DNA of 64,000 bases, taken from CAVSDF01 sp963726715 (GTDB lineage: Bacteria > Bacteroidota > Rhodothermia > Rhodothermales > BA12). The stretch covers positions 186,001 through 250,000 of the forward strand of contig CAVSDF010000010.1 in assembly GCA_963726715.1 (NCBI GenBank), given 5' to 3'. A program made the position numbers and the translations under genes. The notes under the pieces were generated by a model. The model was not told the DNA's origin and made no database searches. It saw only the letters and a program-made list of their open reading frames with translations. Shown in pieces: positions 1-14,248 of the stretch. The first letter of the stretch is position 1; each line of letters starts with the position of its first letter.

Positions 1-61
1 GCGGCCGCGATGGGGGTGCGCCGGACCGGGACGGCAGTGGCAGACGGAGGCAGCGGTGGCG

Positions 62-89
62 GTAGGGGCACGATAGTTCGTGCCCCTAC
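62..89. repeat. GTAGGGGC-arm palindrome
   Basis: Perfect inverted repeat with 12-bp arms (GTAGGGGCACGA) around a 4-nt loop, in the gap before the first gene. It has the same outer arm as the copies at 10891 and 56272. Nothing else is recognisable in bases 1-266. Confidence 0.8.
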
Positions 90-266
90 GTCGCATCGGA
101 ACACATCCGAATTGCCGCGCGCCCCCCTCTCGCCCCTCAAGCACACGGGCACGAGACCCCGCCACCTGCGCGTTTGCCCTCGACGTGCCCGCTCCGCGCG
201 ACTCTCGTCGCCCGCCATCATTTTTCTGACCCTGCTGCGCCCGGACGTTTCCGGCCGCCCTTGCCG

Positions 267-1676
267 ATGCTCCTTCGCCGCGCCCTCGCGCTCTTCGCCC
301 TCGCCCTTCCCCTCGCCGCGACCGCTGTCGTCGTGCCCGCCGCACAGGCACAGGACACGCCGCCGGTCGTCGCACCTGCCGTCGCCTCGCCCTCAGCGAC
401 GGCCAACGGCCCGGTTCTCGACGAGGTCGTCGCTCTCATCGGCAGCCGCATCGTGCTGCGTTCGGAGGTCGAGGCCTACGCGGCCCAGCGCACGCGCGGC
501 GCCGCTGTGCCTGACGACGTGTGGAAGGAGTCGCTGCGCGACCTCATCGACCAGGCGGTGCTCGCCACCGTCGCCGAGCGCGACACGACGATCCAGGTGA
601 CGCCCGAGCAGATCAACCAGTCGGTCGACGGGCGGCTGCGCCAGATCTCCGCCCAGCTCGGTGGCGACGAGGCGGTCGAGCGGACCTACGGGCGCTCGAT
701 CATCCGCATCCGCGAGGACCTGCGGACGACCTTCCGCGACCAGCTCCTCGCCCGCGAGGTGCAGCAGCGGCGTATGCGAACGGTCCGCGTGTCGCCGAGC
801 GACGTGCAGGCGTGGTTCGCGCGCATCCCGTCGGACTCGCTCCCCGAGATTCCCGGCCTCGTGCGCGTCGCCCACATCGCGCGCTTCCCCGGCCCGCCGC
901 AGTCGGTCGTCGACGAGGCGCGGGGCATCGTCGCGAACCTGCGCGACTCGGTGCAGTCTCGGCGCGGGACCTTCGAGCAGTACGCGGAGCAGTTCAGCGA
1001 GGACCCCGGCAGCGCCACCAACGGCGGCCGCATCACCGGTGTGCGCCTGCGCGATCTGGTGCCCGAGTTCGCCGCCGTCGCCTCGCGCCAGGCCCTCGGC
1101 GAGATCTCGCAGCCCTTCCAGACGCCCTTCGGCTACCACGTCCTGCGCGTCAACGACCGCCGCGGCGACATCGTCGACTTCTCGCACATCCTCATCCGCA
1201 TCGACAACAGCCGCGCCGACCCCGCGCCGTCGGTTGCCTACCTGAACACGATCCGCGACTCGCTCACGACCTTCAAGATCCCCTTCGAGGTGATGGCCAA
1301 GCGTCACTCGGAAGACCCGGCCTCGTCGCCGCTCGGCGGGCGCGTTGTCGATCCGCAGTCGCGCGAGCGCGATCTGCTCCTGAGCGGCCTCGGCGACGCG
1401 TGGCGCGCGACCGTCGACACGATGACCGCAGGTGAGGTGTCGGCTCCCGCGCTCTTCGAGTCGCTCGACGGGCGCCGCGGCGTCCACATCGTGCTGCTCC
1501 AGAAGAGCACCGAGCCGCACCGCGTGAGCCTCTCCGAAGACTATGCCCGCATCGAGGAGATCGCCCTCCAGGAGAAGCAGGAGCGCGTGATGCGCGAGTA
1601 CTACGACCAGCTCCGCCAGCAGGTCTTCATCGAGTACCGTGGCAAGGCGCAGACCCTCGCCGCCGCCAGCCGCTGA
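267..1676 (+). CDS. SurA-like peptidyl-prolyl isomerase, exported
   Basis: Periplasmic folding helper of the SurA/PpiC family, expected to catalyse proline isomerisation and chaperone outer-membrane proteins. The ATG at 267 is chosen because it opens a clear Sec signal (MLLRRALALFALAL, then AAQAQ); an upstream in-frame start would only prepend arginine/proline-rich sequence. After the signal comes a SurA N-terminal region (VLDEVVALIGSRIVLRSEVE), then two rotamase-like repeats, each with the diagnostic SEDP motif followed by GG: FSEDPGSATNGG near residue 250 and HSEDPASSPLGG near residue 350. A helical tail (EEIALQEKQERVMREYYDQL) resembles the SurA C-terminal helix. At 469 residues it has typical SurA length. 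The MoxR gene follows about 50 bp downstream on the same strand. Family assignment is secure; a true SurA role in barrel assembly is inferred. Confidence 0.9.
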   Translation: MLLRRALALFALALPLAATAVVVPAAQAQDTPPVVAPAVASPSATANGPVLDEVVALIGSRIVLRSEVEAYAAQRTRGAAVPDDVWKESLRDLIDQAVLATVAERDTTIQVTPEQINQSVDGRLRQISAQLGGDEAVERTYGRSIIRIREDLRTTFRDQLLAREVQQRRMRTVRVSPSDVQAWFARIPSDSLPEIPGLVRVAHIARFPGPPQSVVDEARGIVANLRDSVQSRRGTFEQYAEQFSEDPGSATNGGRITGVRLRDLVPEFAAVASRQALGEISQPFQTPFGYHVLRVNDRRGDIVDFSHILIRIDNSRADPAPSVAYLNTIRDSLTTFKIPFEVMAKRHSEDPASSPLGGRVVDPQSRERDLLLSGLGDAWRATVDTMTAGEVSAPALFESLDGRRGVHIVLLQKSTEPHRVSLSEDYARIEEIALQEKQERVMREYYDQLRQQVFIEYRGKAQTLAAASR

Positions 1677-1728
1677 GCGGGTCTCGCCCGACCGCCGCCG
1701 CATCCGACCGCCTTTCTCCCGCCGATCC

Positions 1729-2736
<1,008 letters not shown>

Positions 2737-2903
2737 TGCCGGAGGGCTGGCAGGATCCACGATGAGGCCACGCGGGGACAGATTCAAACTCGCCCGACCG
2801 TCTCCCGTCGCCTGTCCCCGCCTCCATTCGAGCGCAGTGGCCATCACCGATGGATCGCCGACGCGCGTCCGTAGGTTTGCCGTCGTCCCATCCGACCGCT
2901 CCG

Positions 2904-3491
2904 ATGCGCCCTGCCCTCCTGTGCCTGCTCGCGCTGTTTGGACTCGCCGCCTGCTCGCCCCCGCCGCCTGCGCCGTCCGTGACCGCTCCCGACCTCTCCG
3001 TGCTCGATCTCGACGCCCTCTCGCAGGCCGTGCAGGCGCGAGGCAACGAGGCCCGGCAGCAGAATGGCGCCGGGGCGCTCGTGTGGAGCGACAGCCTCGC
3101 CACGCTTGCCCGGCGGCACAGCGAAGACATGGCTGCGCGCGCGTTCTTCGAACACACCAACCCCGACGGGCGCGACGTCAACGCCCGCGGACGGGCACTG
3201 CGCATGGCGTGCGTCCTCACGATCGGCGAGACGACGTGGCGCGGGTTCTCCGAAAACCTGCTCTACACCAGCCAGTACGCCTCCGCGCAGACGACGACCT
3301 ACAGCGACGGGCGCACCGTGACGGTCCACCAGTGGAAGAACGCCGAGCGCATCGCGCGCGAGGCCATCGTGTCGTGGCTCGACAGCCCCGGCCACCGCGC
3401 CAATCTCCTGCAACCGCGCTCGCGCAGCGCCGGCGTCGGCGCCGCGGTCTCGGCGGACCGGCGCGTCTACCTCACCCACGTCTTCTGCTGA
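2904..3491 (+). CDS. CAP (SCP/PR1) domain lipoprotein
   Basis: Secreted CAP-superfamily protein. The ATG at 2904 opens a lipoprotein signal ending in the lipobox LAAC, so the protein is probably lipid-anchored after cleavage before the cysteine. The mature part has the CAP signature in order: NEARQQNGAGALVWSDSL, then RRHSEDMAARAFFEHTNPDG (CAP1-like, with His and Glu), and near the end WLDSPGHRANLL (CAP2-like). Bacterial CAP proteins are widespread, with poorly defined roles in cell-envelope or lipid binding. Length (195 residues) is normal. The gene lies alone between MoxR and fxsA. Confidence 0.88.
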   Translation: MRPALLCLLALFGLAACSPPPPAPSVTAPDLSVLDLDALSQAVQARGNEARQQNGAGALVWSDSLATLARRHSEDMAARAFFEHTNPDGRDVNARGRALRMACVLTIGETTWRGFSENLLYTSQYASAQTTTYSDGRTVTVHQWKNAERIAREAIVSWLDSPGHRANLLQPRSRSAGVGAAVSADRRVYLTHVFC

Positions 3492-3612
3492 GGCGCGTGG
3501 GCGGAACGACTTCGGCGGATTCGGGCGGAGCCTGACGCCCGTCCGCCCGTACGCCCTGCGGCTCCGCGCCTCCCGAGGCTGCCTTTCGTCCCGTGATCCT
3601 TCCCCCGACCCG

Positions 3613-4092
3613 ATGAAGTGGGTGCTGCGCATCTCGTCGATCATCCTCGTCGTCTCGATCGTCGAGTTGTACCTGCTCCTCGAACTCGACCGCGTGACGA
3701 ACCACTGGGTGACGCTCGCGATGATCCTCGTGCCCGCGTTTCTCGGCTCGTGGCTCATCAAGCGCGAGGGCACCACCACGTGGCGCCGCCTCAAAGGCCG
3801 TCTCGACTCGGGCGATCTGCCGAGCAGCGAGATCGTCGAGGGCGTGATCGTGCTGATTGCCGGGACGCTCCTGCTGACGCCCGGCGTGCTGAGCGACATC
3901 ACCGGCATCGTTCTGCTGATGCCTCCCGTGCGCCGCCGCGTCCGCTCGGCCCTGCTGCGCCGCGCCCGCCGCGCCAACCCGGAGAGCTTCTGGGCCATGC
4001 TCCTCGTCGACGACGCCGCCGACAGCCCGTGGTCCGGCGCCGCCACTCCCGGCCCGGTCACCTCCGTCCCGCCCCGCGAGCCGGTGCGGTGA
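3613..4092 (+). CDS. fxsA: FxsA family membrane protein
   Basis: Small integral membrane protein of the FxsA family; E. coli FxsA is named for relieving F-plasmid exclusion of phage T7, but its normal function is unclear. The sequence has an N-terminal hydrophobic helix (ISSIILVVSIVELYLLLE), a second (HWVTLAMILVPAFLGSWLI), and a third pair around EGVIVLIAGTLLLTPGVLSDITGIVLLMPPVRR, which is the diagnostic FxsA stretch. The basic tail (RRRVRSALLRRARR) should face the cytoplasm. 159 residues is typical. The gene converges with the GNAT gene across a hairpin. Confidence 0.92.
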   Translation: MKWVLRISSIILVVSIVELYLLLELDRVTNHWVTLAMILVPAFLGSWLIKREGTTTWRRLKGRLDSGDLPSSEIVEGVIVLIAGTLLLTPGVLSDITGIVLLMPPVRRRVRSALLRRARRANPESFWAMLLVDDAADSPWSGAATPGPVTSVPPREPVR

Positions 4093-4107
4093 TGCGTAGG
4101 TTCGGGA

Positions 4108-4146
4108 GCACGGAGAGCGATCGCCTGCACCGAACCGCCTCCGTGC
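4108..4146. terminator. Hairpin between convergent genes
   Basis: GCACGGAG at 4108 pairs with CTCCGTGC ending at 4146, in the 57-bp gap between convergent fxsA and the GNAT gene. No T-run follows on either strand, so termination is inferred from position. Confidence 0.4.
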
Positions 4147-4149
4147 GGC

Positions 4150-4674
4150 TCAGGGAGTGTCGATGGAGGAGAGCGACAGCGCGTAGAGGTGTACCGGCAC
4201 GCCTGCCACGGCGTCCATCTCCCGGTCGAACGTGAACCCGAGCCGACGCAGGAGGCGGATCGAGTCTGCATTCTCTGCCGAGACGATGGCGGCGACGCGG
4301 TCGAGGCTCACATCGGAGCGGGCGTGCGCGAGCGTTGCGGCGGCGGCTTCGCGGGCGTATCCGAGGCCCCGGAACTCGGGCGCGAAGGCGAACCCGATGT
4401 CGGCATCGTCGAGGGTGTCGCGTTTGAGAAGCCCGCAGATGCCCACCGGCGTTCTCTCATTTCGCGTCTCGACGAGATACAGGCCGAATCCGCATCGGTC
4501 GTACATCGCAACGGCGCCATTGAGGATGTACGTGCGCGCCTCGTCGAGCGTGCGGACGCCCCGGTCGCCGATGTGCCGGAGCCAGGCGGGGTCGTTGACG
4601 AGCCGGAGGATGAACGGCGCATCCTCCGCGCACTGCCGTCGCATCACCAGTCGATCGGTCTCGATGACATCCAT
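4150..4674 (-). CDS. GNAT N-acetyltransferase (RimJ/RimL-like)
   Basis: Acetyl-CoA dependent N-acetyltransferase of the Acetyltransf_3 type. It starts with METDRL-style sequence (MDVIETDRLVMRR), typical of RimJ/RimL-like enzymes. It carries motif A at about residue 100 (FAPEFRGLGYAREA), which binds the acetyl-CoA pyrophosphate, and the late SAENADSIRLLRRLGF segment of the fold. Length 174 is usual. The substrate cannot be read from sequence; ribosomal protein N-termini or small amines are both possible. It lies convergent to fxsA, with the TerB-like gene upstream on the same strand 60 bp away. Confidence 0.88.
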   Translation of the reverse strand: MDVIETDRLVMRRQCAEDAPFILRLVNDPAWLRHIGDRGVRTLDEARTYILNGAVAMYDRCGFGLYLVETRNERTPVGICGLLKRDTLDDADIGFAFAPEFRGLGYAREAAAATLAHARSDVSLDRVAAIVSAENADSIRLLRRLGFTFDREMDAVAGVPVHLYALSLSSIDTP

Positions 4675-4734
4675 ACCCGAGTCCTCGAAACAGCATCGAA
4701 GGCGCGCACCGGTACGACCGGCCCGCGTATGGAA

Positions 4735-5598
4735 TCAGCCTGTCGCGTCGCCGCTCGTCTTCGTGTAGCGGCCGAGGCCGAGGGCTTGTTTGAGGGCGTC
4801 GATGGCGGCGCGCTCTTCGGCAGAGACCTCGCCGTCGGACCCGGCGACGCCGAGGAGGTCGCTCACGAGGGCGAGGCGTTCGAGGAGCGAGAGCGAGGCG
4901 GCGAGGCGCTCGATGCTCGGCTCGACAGCCGTCGGCGCCTCCTGGTAGCGTTCCAGGACCACGCGCAGCACGTCCTCGATGGCGTCGGCGCTCGCGGCGG
5001 GATTCCACCCGGCGACCGCCTCGCGGATCGAGTCGACCTCGGCGCCGTCGAGCACCGCGTCGCTGCTGTGGGCGACGGCGACGAGTACGAGGGCGACGTC
5101 GTGGAGGGACGTCCACTCGCGCACCGAGGCGGTCGTGCGGGCGAGGCGCTTGTCGGCGCGCAGGCGCAGGTGCCACGCTTCCGCGACCGTCTCGATGAAG
5201 ACGCGCTCCGACCCGAGCAGCCGCCCGTCGGCCTCGGCGATGGCGACGGCGTCCTCCAGAGCCTGCTCGCGCTCCTCGGCGCTGAGCACGTCGTAGAGGC
5301 GGCGGAGCGCGTCGAGGAGAACGCCGGTGCGGTCGGGCGCGTCGACGAAGAGCGAGATGGCGCCGAAGGCCACCTCGACACGCTCGTCGGCGTCGGTGCC
5401 GGGCATCCAGCGTTCGAGGGCGGCGAGCAGGCGCGTGAACTCGGTCACCTCGACGTTCAGGTCGGCGCCGTAGGCGAGCGCGCCGAAGACGAGGGCGAGG
5501 TCGTGGCCGATGCTGCCGTCGTTGAGGTCACCGTCGGACAGATCGTCGGAGGTGGCGCCGTCGGACGGCTCGGAGGCGGGGGGCGTGTGCTGGCTCAT
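4735..5598 (-). CDS. TerB-like acidic helical protein (two repeats)
   Basis: Cytoplasmic, strongly acidic, all-helical protein resembling the TerB/DjlA-N fold. The clearest part is the C-terminal repeat (LALVSDLLGVAGSDGEVSAEERAAIDALKQALGL), with the DGEVSxEE motif proposed to bind metal in TerB. A second, more diverged copy lies around residues 95-135 (LEDAVAIAEADGRLLGSERVFIETVAEA). The N-terminal 25 residues are a low-complexity Asp/Ser linker. No other ter genes are nearby, so a tellurite-resistance role is not supported; a stress or scaffold role is possible. Confidence 0.65.
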   Translation of the reverse strand: MSQHTPPASEPSDGATSDDLSDGDLNDGSIGHDLALVFGALAYGADLNVEVTEFTRLLAALERWMPGTDADERVEVAFGAISLFVDAPDRTGVLLDALRRLYDVLSAEEREQALEDAVAIAEADGRLLGSERVFIETVAEAWHLRLRADKRLARTTASVREWTSLHDVALVLVAVAHSSDAVLDGAEVDSIREAVAGWNPAASADAIEDVLRVVLERYQEAPTAVEPSIERLAASLSLLERLALVSDLLGVAGSDGEVSAEERAAIDALKQALGLGRYTKTSGDATG

Positions 5599-5671
5599 TC
5601 GGCCAAGCTACGACACCGCGGGCCGCCGTCGCCGCACCTCCACGCACGGATCGCCCTCGCTCCGAGATCCA

Positions 5672-6301
5672 TCAGCCGCCGAGTTGACCCTCGATGCAGG
5701 CCGCGAGTTCGGCATCGACATCGCGCCATCCGCCCTCCTCGTACCACGCGACGAGCGCGGCGATGACGGCGGGCTTCTCCATCCCCTCGTCCACGCGGGC
5801 GGCGCGAAACGCACTCGCACTTGCCGTCCGTGGCCCCCAGACCCACGCCTCACGCCCATCGGCGTCGATGGCGACGAGCTTGGGGATGGCGCGCGCGTTT
5901 CCGGTCAGGTAGCGGTCCATCACGGCGAGGTGCTCGTCGCGCGGCAGCACCCGGAGCGTGACGGCGGACGTGCGGGCGGCGGCGTCCTCGATGACCGGGA
6001 AGACGAAGGCCGAGTCGCCGCACCAGTCGTCCGTGAGCACGACCCACGTCTGCCCCTCGGGCAAGCGCCGGATCGCCGCCCCGAGCCGGTCCGACGGCAT
6101 CACCTGATCGGCGACGGCCTTGGCGCGCGGAGCGTTGAGCCGCGCGTACCCGATCTCGCGGCGAATGGCGATGTCGACCCCCGCCATCGACTGCGTGAGG
6201 CGGTCCTGCCAGCGGACGTGGTACTGCTCGGGCGTGAGGCCGTGGGCGAGGCCGTAGGCGGCGATGTCGAGAGGGGAAGCGTCGGAAGCGGTGTCGGGCA
6301 C
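5672..6301 (-). CDS. Thioredoxin-fold protein with single-Cys WCGDS site
   Basis: Thioredoxin-superfamily protein of 209 residues, without a signal peptide and so probably cytoplasmic. The active-site region WVVLTDDWCGDSAFVFPVI, about residue 95, has the family Trp-Cys-Gly but Asp-Ser in place of Pro-Cys. The resolving cysteine is therefore missing and classic dithiol reduction is unlikely; this WCGDS form is common in one thioredoxin-like family. NARAIPKLVAIDADG supplies the cis-proline loop (AIPK). Function is unknown; a monothiol or binding role is inferred. The downstream neighbour is the TerB-like gene. Confidence 0.8.
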   Translation of the reverse strand: MPDTASDASPLDIAAYGLAHGLTPEQYHVRWQDRLTQSMAGVDIAIRREIGYARLNAPRAKAVADQVMPSDRLGAAIRRLPEGQTWVVLTDDWCGDSAFVFPVIEDAAARTSAVTLRVLPRDEHLAVMDRYLTGNARAIPKLVAIDADGREAWVWGPRTASASAFRAARVDEGMEKPAVIAALVAWYEEGGWRDVDAELAACIEGQLGG

Positions 6302-6423
6302 GGGAGTCGGGGCGAGGTGGAGTCCGCTCCCAACGCCCGCGCCGCGACGGGCGATCCGGTGGCGTCATTTCCCCCGTTTTTCCGCCCGATACCGACAATC
6401 AAGCCGGAGCCTCGAAACGAGAA

Positions 6424-6462
6424 ATGCCCCGAAACCGCGTTGGGGGCGCAGGATCGGGGCAT
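6424..6462 (-). terminator. Terminator of tRNA-Lys
   Basis: ATGCCCCGA/TCGGGGCAT stem 3' of the tRNA on the minus strand, followed by TTCTCGTTTCG, a moderately T-rich tail. Confidence 0.6.
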
Positions 6463-6470
6463 CTGGGGGG

Positions 6471-6543
<73 letters not shown>

Positions 6544-6653
6544 GCTGGCAGGACGGCAAAGATACAGCGCGCGTCGCGGCCTCCAAATGACGCCGGTTCG
6601 CTTTCGCGTTTCTTCGCGCGCGTCGCACCGTGCCTTCGTCCGGCGGGGACGCG

Positions 6654-7746
6654 ATGCGCGGTAGTCTGCGGCATCCCCGATTCCCCGTGCCCACCCTGCC
6701 CCATCCCCTGCCCTCGCGTGGCGCCTCTGTGGCGGCCGGCGGCGGTGCGGCGTGGATGGCGCTCTCGGCGCTCGCGTTCAGCGTGATGACGCTCCTCGCG
6801 CGGACGCTCGCGGGGCGCCTCCCGGGCGAGCAGATCATCCTCGCACGCACCGTCATCACGCTCGTCGTGACCCTTGCGATGCTGCGGGCGGCGCGCGTGA
6901 CGCCGGTGCTCGGACGCCACCACCGCCTGCTGCTGCTGCGCGGCGCCGCGGGGTTCGTGGCGCTCGACTTCCTCTTCTACGCCGTCGCCCGCCTGCCGCT
7001 CGCCGAGGCGACGGTGCTCCAGTACCTGAACCCGGTGCTCGTGACGCTGCTCGCCGCCGTCTTCCTCGGCGAGCGCATCACGCGCGGAGCCGTCGCGGCG
7101 CTCTCGACGTGCGTGGCGGGCGTGCTGCTCGTCGCGCGTCCGGCGGTGCTGTTCGGCGGGGCGGCGTCGGCGCTCGACCCGCTCGCCGTCGCGGCGGCGG
7201 TGGCCGGGGCGGCGATGTCGTCGGTGGCGTACCTCTCGATTCGCGCGATCGGACGGCGGGAGCACCCGCTCGTCGTCGTCCTCTACCTGCCGCTGGTGAG
7301 CCTTCCCACGTCGCTCGCCTTCACGCTCGGCTCGTACGTCGCGCCGACGGCGATGGAGTGGGCGACGCTCGCGGGCATCGGCATTGCCACGCAGGTCGGG
7401 CAGGTGGCGCTGACCAACGGAGTTGCAACGCGAGGCGGCCGGACGCGCGACGACGGTCGGCTACCTGCAAATCGCCTTCGCAGGGCTCTGGGGCGTTCTC
7501 TTCCTCGGCGAGATCCCGAGCGGCTGGAGCCTCGCCGGGGCGCTCCTCATCGTCGGCGGCGTCGTGGCGGCGTCGCGGGGCGGCGTGCAGCGCGGCACCG
7601 AGAGCGCGGTGATGCCCGAGGCGCGGCGCTCGCCGCGGTGGGTCCGTCGGTGGCGCGTGCGGCGGCGGGTCGTGGCGCGGGGCCTCACGGAACGGCGCAG
7701 GAGCCGGAGCGGCAGCGCTGCGGCGCAGGGTGGTGACGCGCGCTGA
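6654..7746 (+). CDS. EamA/DMT family transporter, one frameshift
   Basis: Inner-membrane drug/metabolite exporter with two EamA repeats (about ten transmembrane helices expected). Repeat 1 runs from AAWMALSALAFSVMTLLART to LDFLFYAVARLPLAEATVLQYLNPVLVTLLAAVFLGE; repeat 2 ends with YLQIAFAGLWGVLFLGEIPSG, the matching EamA motif. The frame breaks near 7421, where one extra base separates VALTNG from LQREAAGRATTVGYLQ; removing it restores a full-length protein. A basic tail of about 55 residues follows the last helix. The start at ATG 6654 is uncertain because a GTG lies at 6630. The substrate is unknown. The break is more likely an indel error than a real pseudogene. Confidence 0.82.
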
Positions 7747-7801
7747 GCCGACGGTGGGGCGTGGCGGCGTATTTTCGCGGTGCCCCCATCAACGCGCTGC
7801 C

Positions 7802-8692
7802 ATGCAGGTTCTCGACGCCGTTCCCATCACCGCCGTCCCACTCACGGCGGCCTCACACGGCGCGACCGCTCTCCCGGCGTGCATGTCGTGCGGCACGGCG
7901 CGCGTGGGGACGTACTGCCACGGATGCGGGCAGAGCGTCGAGCAGGAGGGGCGGCTGACGATGCGCGGATACGTCGGCGCCCTCTTCCACTTCGTCACCC
8001 ACTTCGACCACGGCCTTCCGCACACGCTCGGCGCGCTCTTCCGCAGCCCCGGCGACCTCGCGCGGCGCTACGTGGCCGGCGAGCGGCAGCACTTCACACA
8101 CCCGCTCACCCTGCTGCTGCTCTCGGCCGTCTTCGTGGTGCTCACCTTCCCGCTCTACGAGGCGCCGTTCCGTGAGCTCATCGCCGAAAACATGCGCGCC
8201 TCGTCCGCCGAGTTGACGCCCGAGTCACGGGCGATCACCGAGCGAGTCATGGGCACGCCCGACGTGATGGCCGACAAGACACTCGCCTTCGTGAAGGCCA
8301 ACATGAAGGTGGTCGCCTTCCTCAACGCCTTCCCGCTCGCCTTCGCCCTCGCCTTCCTGCTGCGACGCCGCTACACGGTCGCCGAGTGGCTCGTGGCCAC
8401 GATGTACCTCGTGGCAGGCGTCAACATCGTGACGGGCCTCACCAATCCGCTCTTCATCGTGGTCCTGCCCGCAATCGGCCTCCCGGTGTCCGCCAACGCG
8501 ATGTCGCTCGTCAACCTGGCGATCTTCGCGGCGGCGACGGGGTGGATGGCGACGCGCTTCTACCGGCCCGGCGCGAGATCGGCAGCGTTCGGTGTTCTCG
8601 CGTATGCTCTCTCCACGGGGTTTATCATGATGCTCGTCGGGGTCGCCGGGGTCGTGATCGGCATCGTGATGGGCGCCACGAGCGCAGCCTGA
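7802..8692 (+). CDS. DUF3667 zinc-ribbon membrane protein
   Basis: Membrane protein of the DUF3667 family, common in Bacteroidota and of unknown function. A four-cysteine zinc ribbon (CMSCGTARVGTYCHGCGQ) occupies about residues 27-44. It is followed by the conserved amphipathic stretch (FHFVTHFDHGLPHTLGALFRSPG...YVAGERQHFTHPLTLLLL) and four to five transmembrane helices, including FLNAFPLAFALAFLLRRR and a final GFIMMLVGVAGVVIGIVMG. The ATG at 7802 is chosen because it sits just before the ribbon. 296 residues is normal for the family. Confidence 0.88.
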   Translation: MQVLDAVPITAVPLTAASHGATALPACMSCGTARVGTYCHGCGQSVEQEGRLTMRGYVGALFHFVTHFDHGLPHTLGALFRSPGDLARRYVAGERQHFTHPLTLLLLSAVFVVLTFPLYEAPFRELIAENMRASSAELTPESRAITERVMGTPDVMADKTLAFVKANMKVVAFLNAFPLAFALAFLLRRRYTVAEWLVATMYLVAGVNIVTGLTNPLFIVVLPAIGLPVSANAMSLVNLAIFAAATGWMATRFYRPGARSAAFGVLAYALSTGFIMMLVGVAGVVIGIVMGATSAA

Positions 8693-8764
8693 GACGGCGC
8701 GGACGTGCGGACACGTGGACGCCTGCGGCGCAGGCGGGTACCGGGGGGTGGGTTCGGGCAACAC

Positions 8765-8791
8765 ACCTGTCAGCTGCGGGACCTGACAGGT
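8765..8791. repeat. ACCTGTCAG hairpin repeat
   Basis: ACCTGTCAG and CTGACAGGT arms flank a 9-base loop (ctgcgggac) in the 178-bp gap between two convergent genes. A near-identical copy with almost the same loop lies at 29553. It may also act as a terminator. Confidence 0.75.
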
Positions 8792-8870
8792 GGTGCCGTC
8801 GATGGGGCGCGATGATCGGACCGGCTTTCCGCCGAGGTCAACCACCGCACCGAATCCCAATACCCCACCC

Positions 8871-10843
<1,973 letters not shown>

Positions 10844-10890
10844 CGTTGACCGACAACGGCTCACGCACGGACGACGGGGCGATGCGACGG

Positions 10891-10916
10891 ATGGGCACGA
10901 TATATCGTGCCCCTAC
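10891..10916. repeat. GGGCACGATA palindrome
   Basis: GGGCACGATA/TATCGTGCCC palindrome with one complete outer CCCCTAC arm, in the 124-bp gap between the two topoisomerase genes. It is a degenerate copy of the unit at 62-89. Confidence 0.7.
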
Positions 10917-10967
10917 CGCCTCCACACGTCCGCCCTGGCCCCGCTGCCCCGCGCGTTCGGCTCCATC

Positions 10968-13310
<2,343 letters not shown>

Positions 13311-13451
13311 CCAGGCGTCGGCGATGGGTCTCTGAGGGCACCGCCAATCTACCACTGCCCCGGTGACACAAGGCGTCACACCGGACGGACCGAATGTGTG
13401 AACACGATGTGCGGGCGGAGAGAGGATGGCGGAGGGGACGCCCCTGTCTGG

Positions 13452-13481
13452 TGGAGGGCGGCCAGCACACGGTGCCCTCCA
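13452..13481 (-). terminator. Possible terminator after the AlbA_2 gene
   Basis: TGGAGGGC and GCCCTCCA arms around a 14-base loop lie 17 bp past the stop of the AlbA_2 gene. No T-run follows, so this rests on position and stem only. The rest of 13311-13497 shows nothing recognisable apart from a short GTGAC/GTCAC inverted repeat near 13361. Confidence 0.35.
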
Positions 13482-13497
13482 AACCCGGCCAGCGCCC

Positions 13498-14175
13498 TTA
13501 CGCCGCCCGCCGCCCCGCCGTCTGCGCCTCGTCGTAGGCGCGCGTGAAGTGGTCGTCGGGGTGGCCGAGGTGGTGTTCGAGCAGGCCCGCGCGGGTGAGG
13601 AGCACGAGCGTGTGCGAGGCCTGCCGCTCGGGGATGCCGGCCATCTTGGCGAAGGCGGCGACCGTCACGCGCCCGTAGGCGTCGAGGTAGCGCATCAGCA
13701 GGCCTTCCTTCTCGCCGAACTCGAAGCGCACGCCCGCCGCGTCCTGCGCCCGGCGCCGCATCAGCTTGACGGCTTCCTTCGACGCCTCGACCGACGACGC
13801 TCCGACGCGCACGAACGCGACCGCCGCCGCGCCGTCGTCGCCGACGAGCATGTGCGGGCGCTCGGTGGAGGCGGGGACGCGGACGACGAGCACCTCGCGG
13901 CGGTTCGAGAGCACCACGCGCTCGGTGCCGTACCGGATGAGCGGCGCGCAGCGGCGCGAGAGGGCGTCGCGGAGCGTGTACTCCTCCTCGATCACGTCCT
14001 TCAACCCGACGAGCGTCCCGTCGTCGTCGACGCCGATGAGCACGCGACCGCCGTCGGTGTTGGCGAAGGCGATGACCTCGCGGGCGATGCGCTCGGGCCG
14101 CGGGACGCGCTTCTTGAATTCGACCGTCAGGCCTTCTCCGGTCGCGGCGAGGTGGGCAACGTCGAGCGGCGTCAT
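13498..14175 (-). CDS. AlbA_2 (Schlafen-like) DNA-binding domain protein
   Basis: Putative ATP-dependent or nucleic-acid binding protein. The AlbA_2 core spans residues 10-125: EGLTVEFKKRVPRPERIAREVIAFANTDGGRVLIGVDDDG, matching the family pattern E-x-K ... AFANTxGGxLLIGVDDxG. It then has the dimer region (REVLVVRVPASTERPHML) and VAFVRVGASSVEAS. The C-terminal 70 residues look like a winged helix (YGRVTVAAFAKMAGIPERQASHTLVLLTRAGLL). The ATG at 14175 (MTPLDVAHLAATGEG) is preferred; upstream in-frame codons encode proline-rich filler. It may be a transcription regulator. It lies directly downstream of gpsA on the same strand, with a 73-bp gap. Confidence 0.8.
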   Translation of the reverse strand: MTPLDVAHLAATGEGLTVEFKKRVPRPERIAREVIAFANTDGGRVLIGVDDDGTLVGLKDVIEEEYTLRDALSRRCAPLIRYGTERVVLSNRREVLVVRVPASTERPHMLVGDDGAAAVAFVRVGASSVEASKEAVKLMRRRAQDAAGVRFEFGEKEGLLMRYLDAYGRVTVAAFAKMAGIPERQASHTLVLLTRAGLLEHHLGHPDDHFTRAYDEAQTAGRRAA

Positions 14176-14248
14176 CGGCGAGAGAGGGTACGGATTCAGG
14201 ATGTCGATGAGGCGCGGTGGGGACCGGGGTGCGCCAACGCAGAACGCT

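Noticed and set aside
4735..5598. Tellurite-resistance operon
   Set aside because: Only a TerB-like fold is present; no terC/D/E/Z neighbours.
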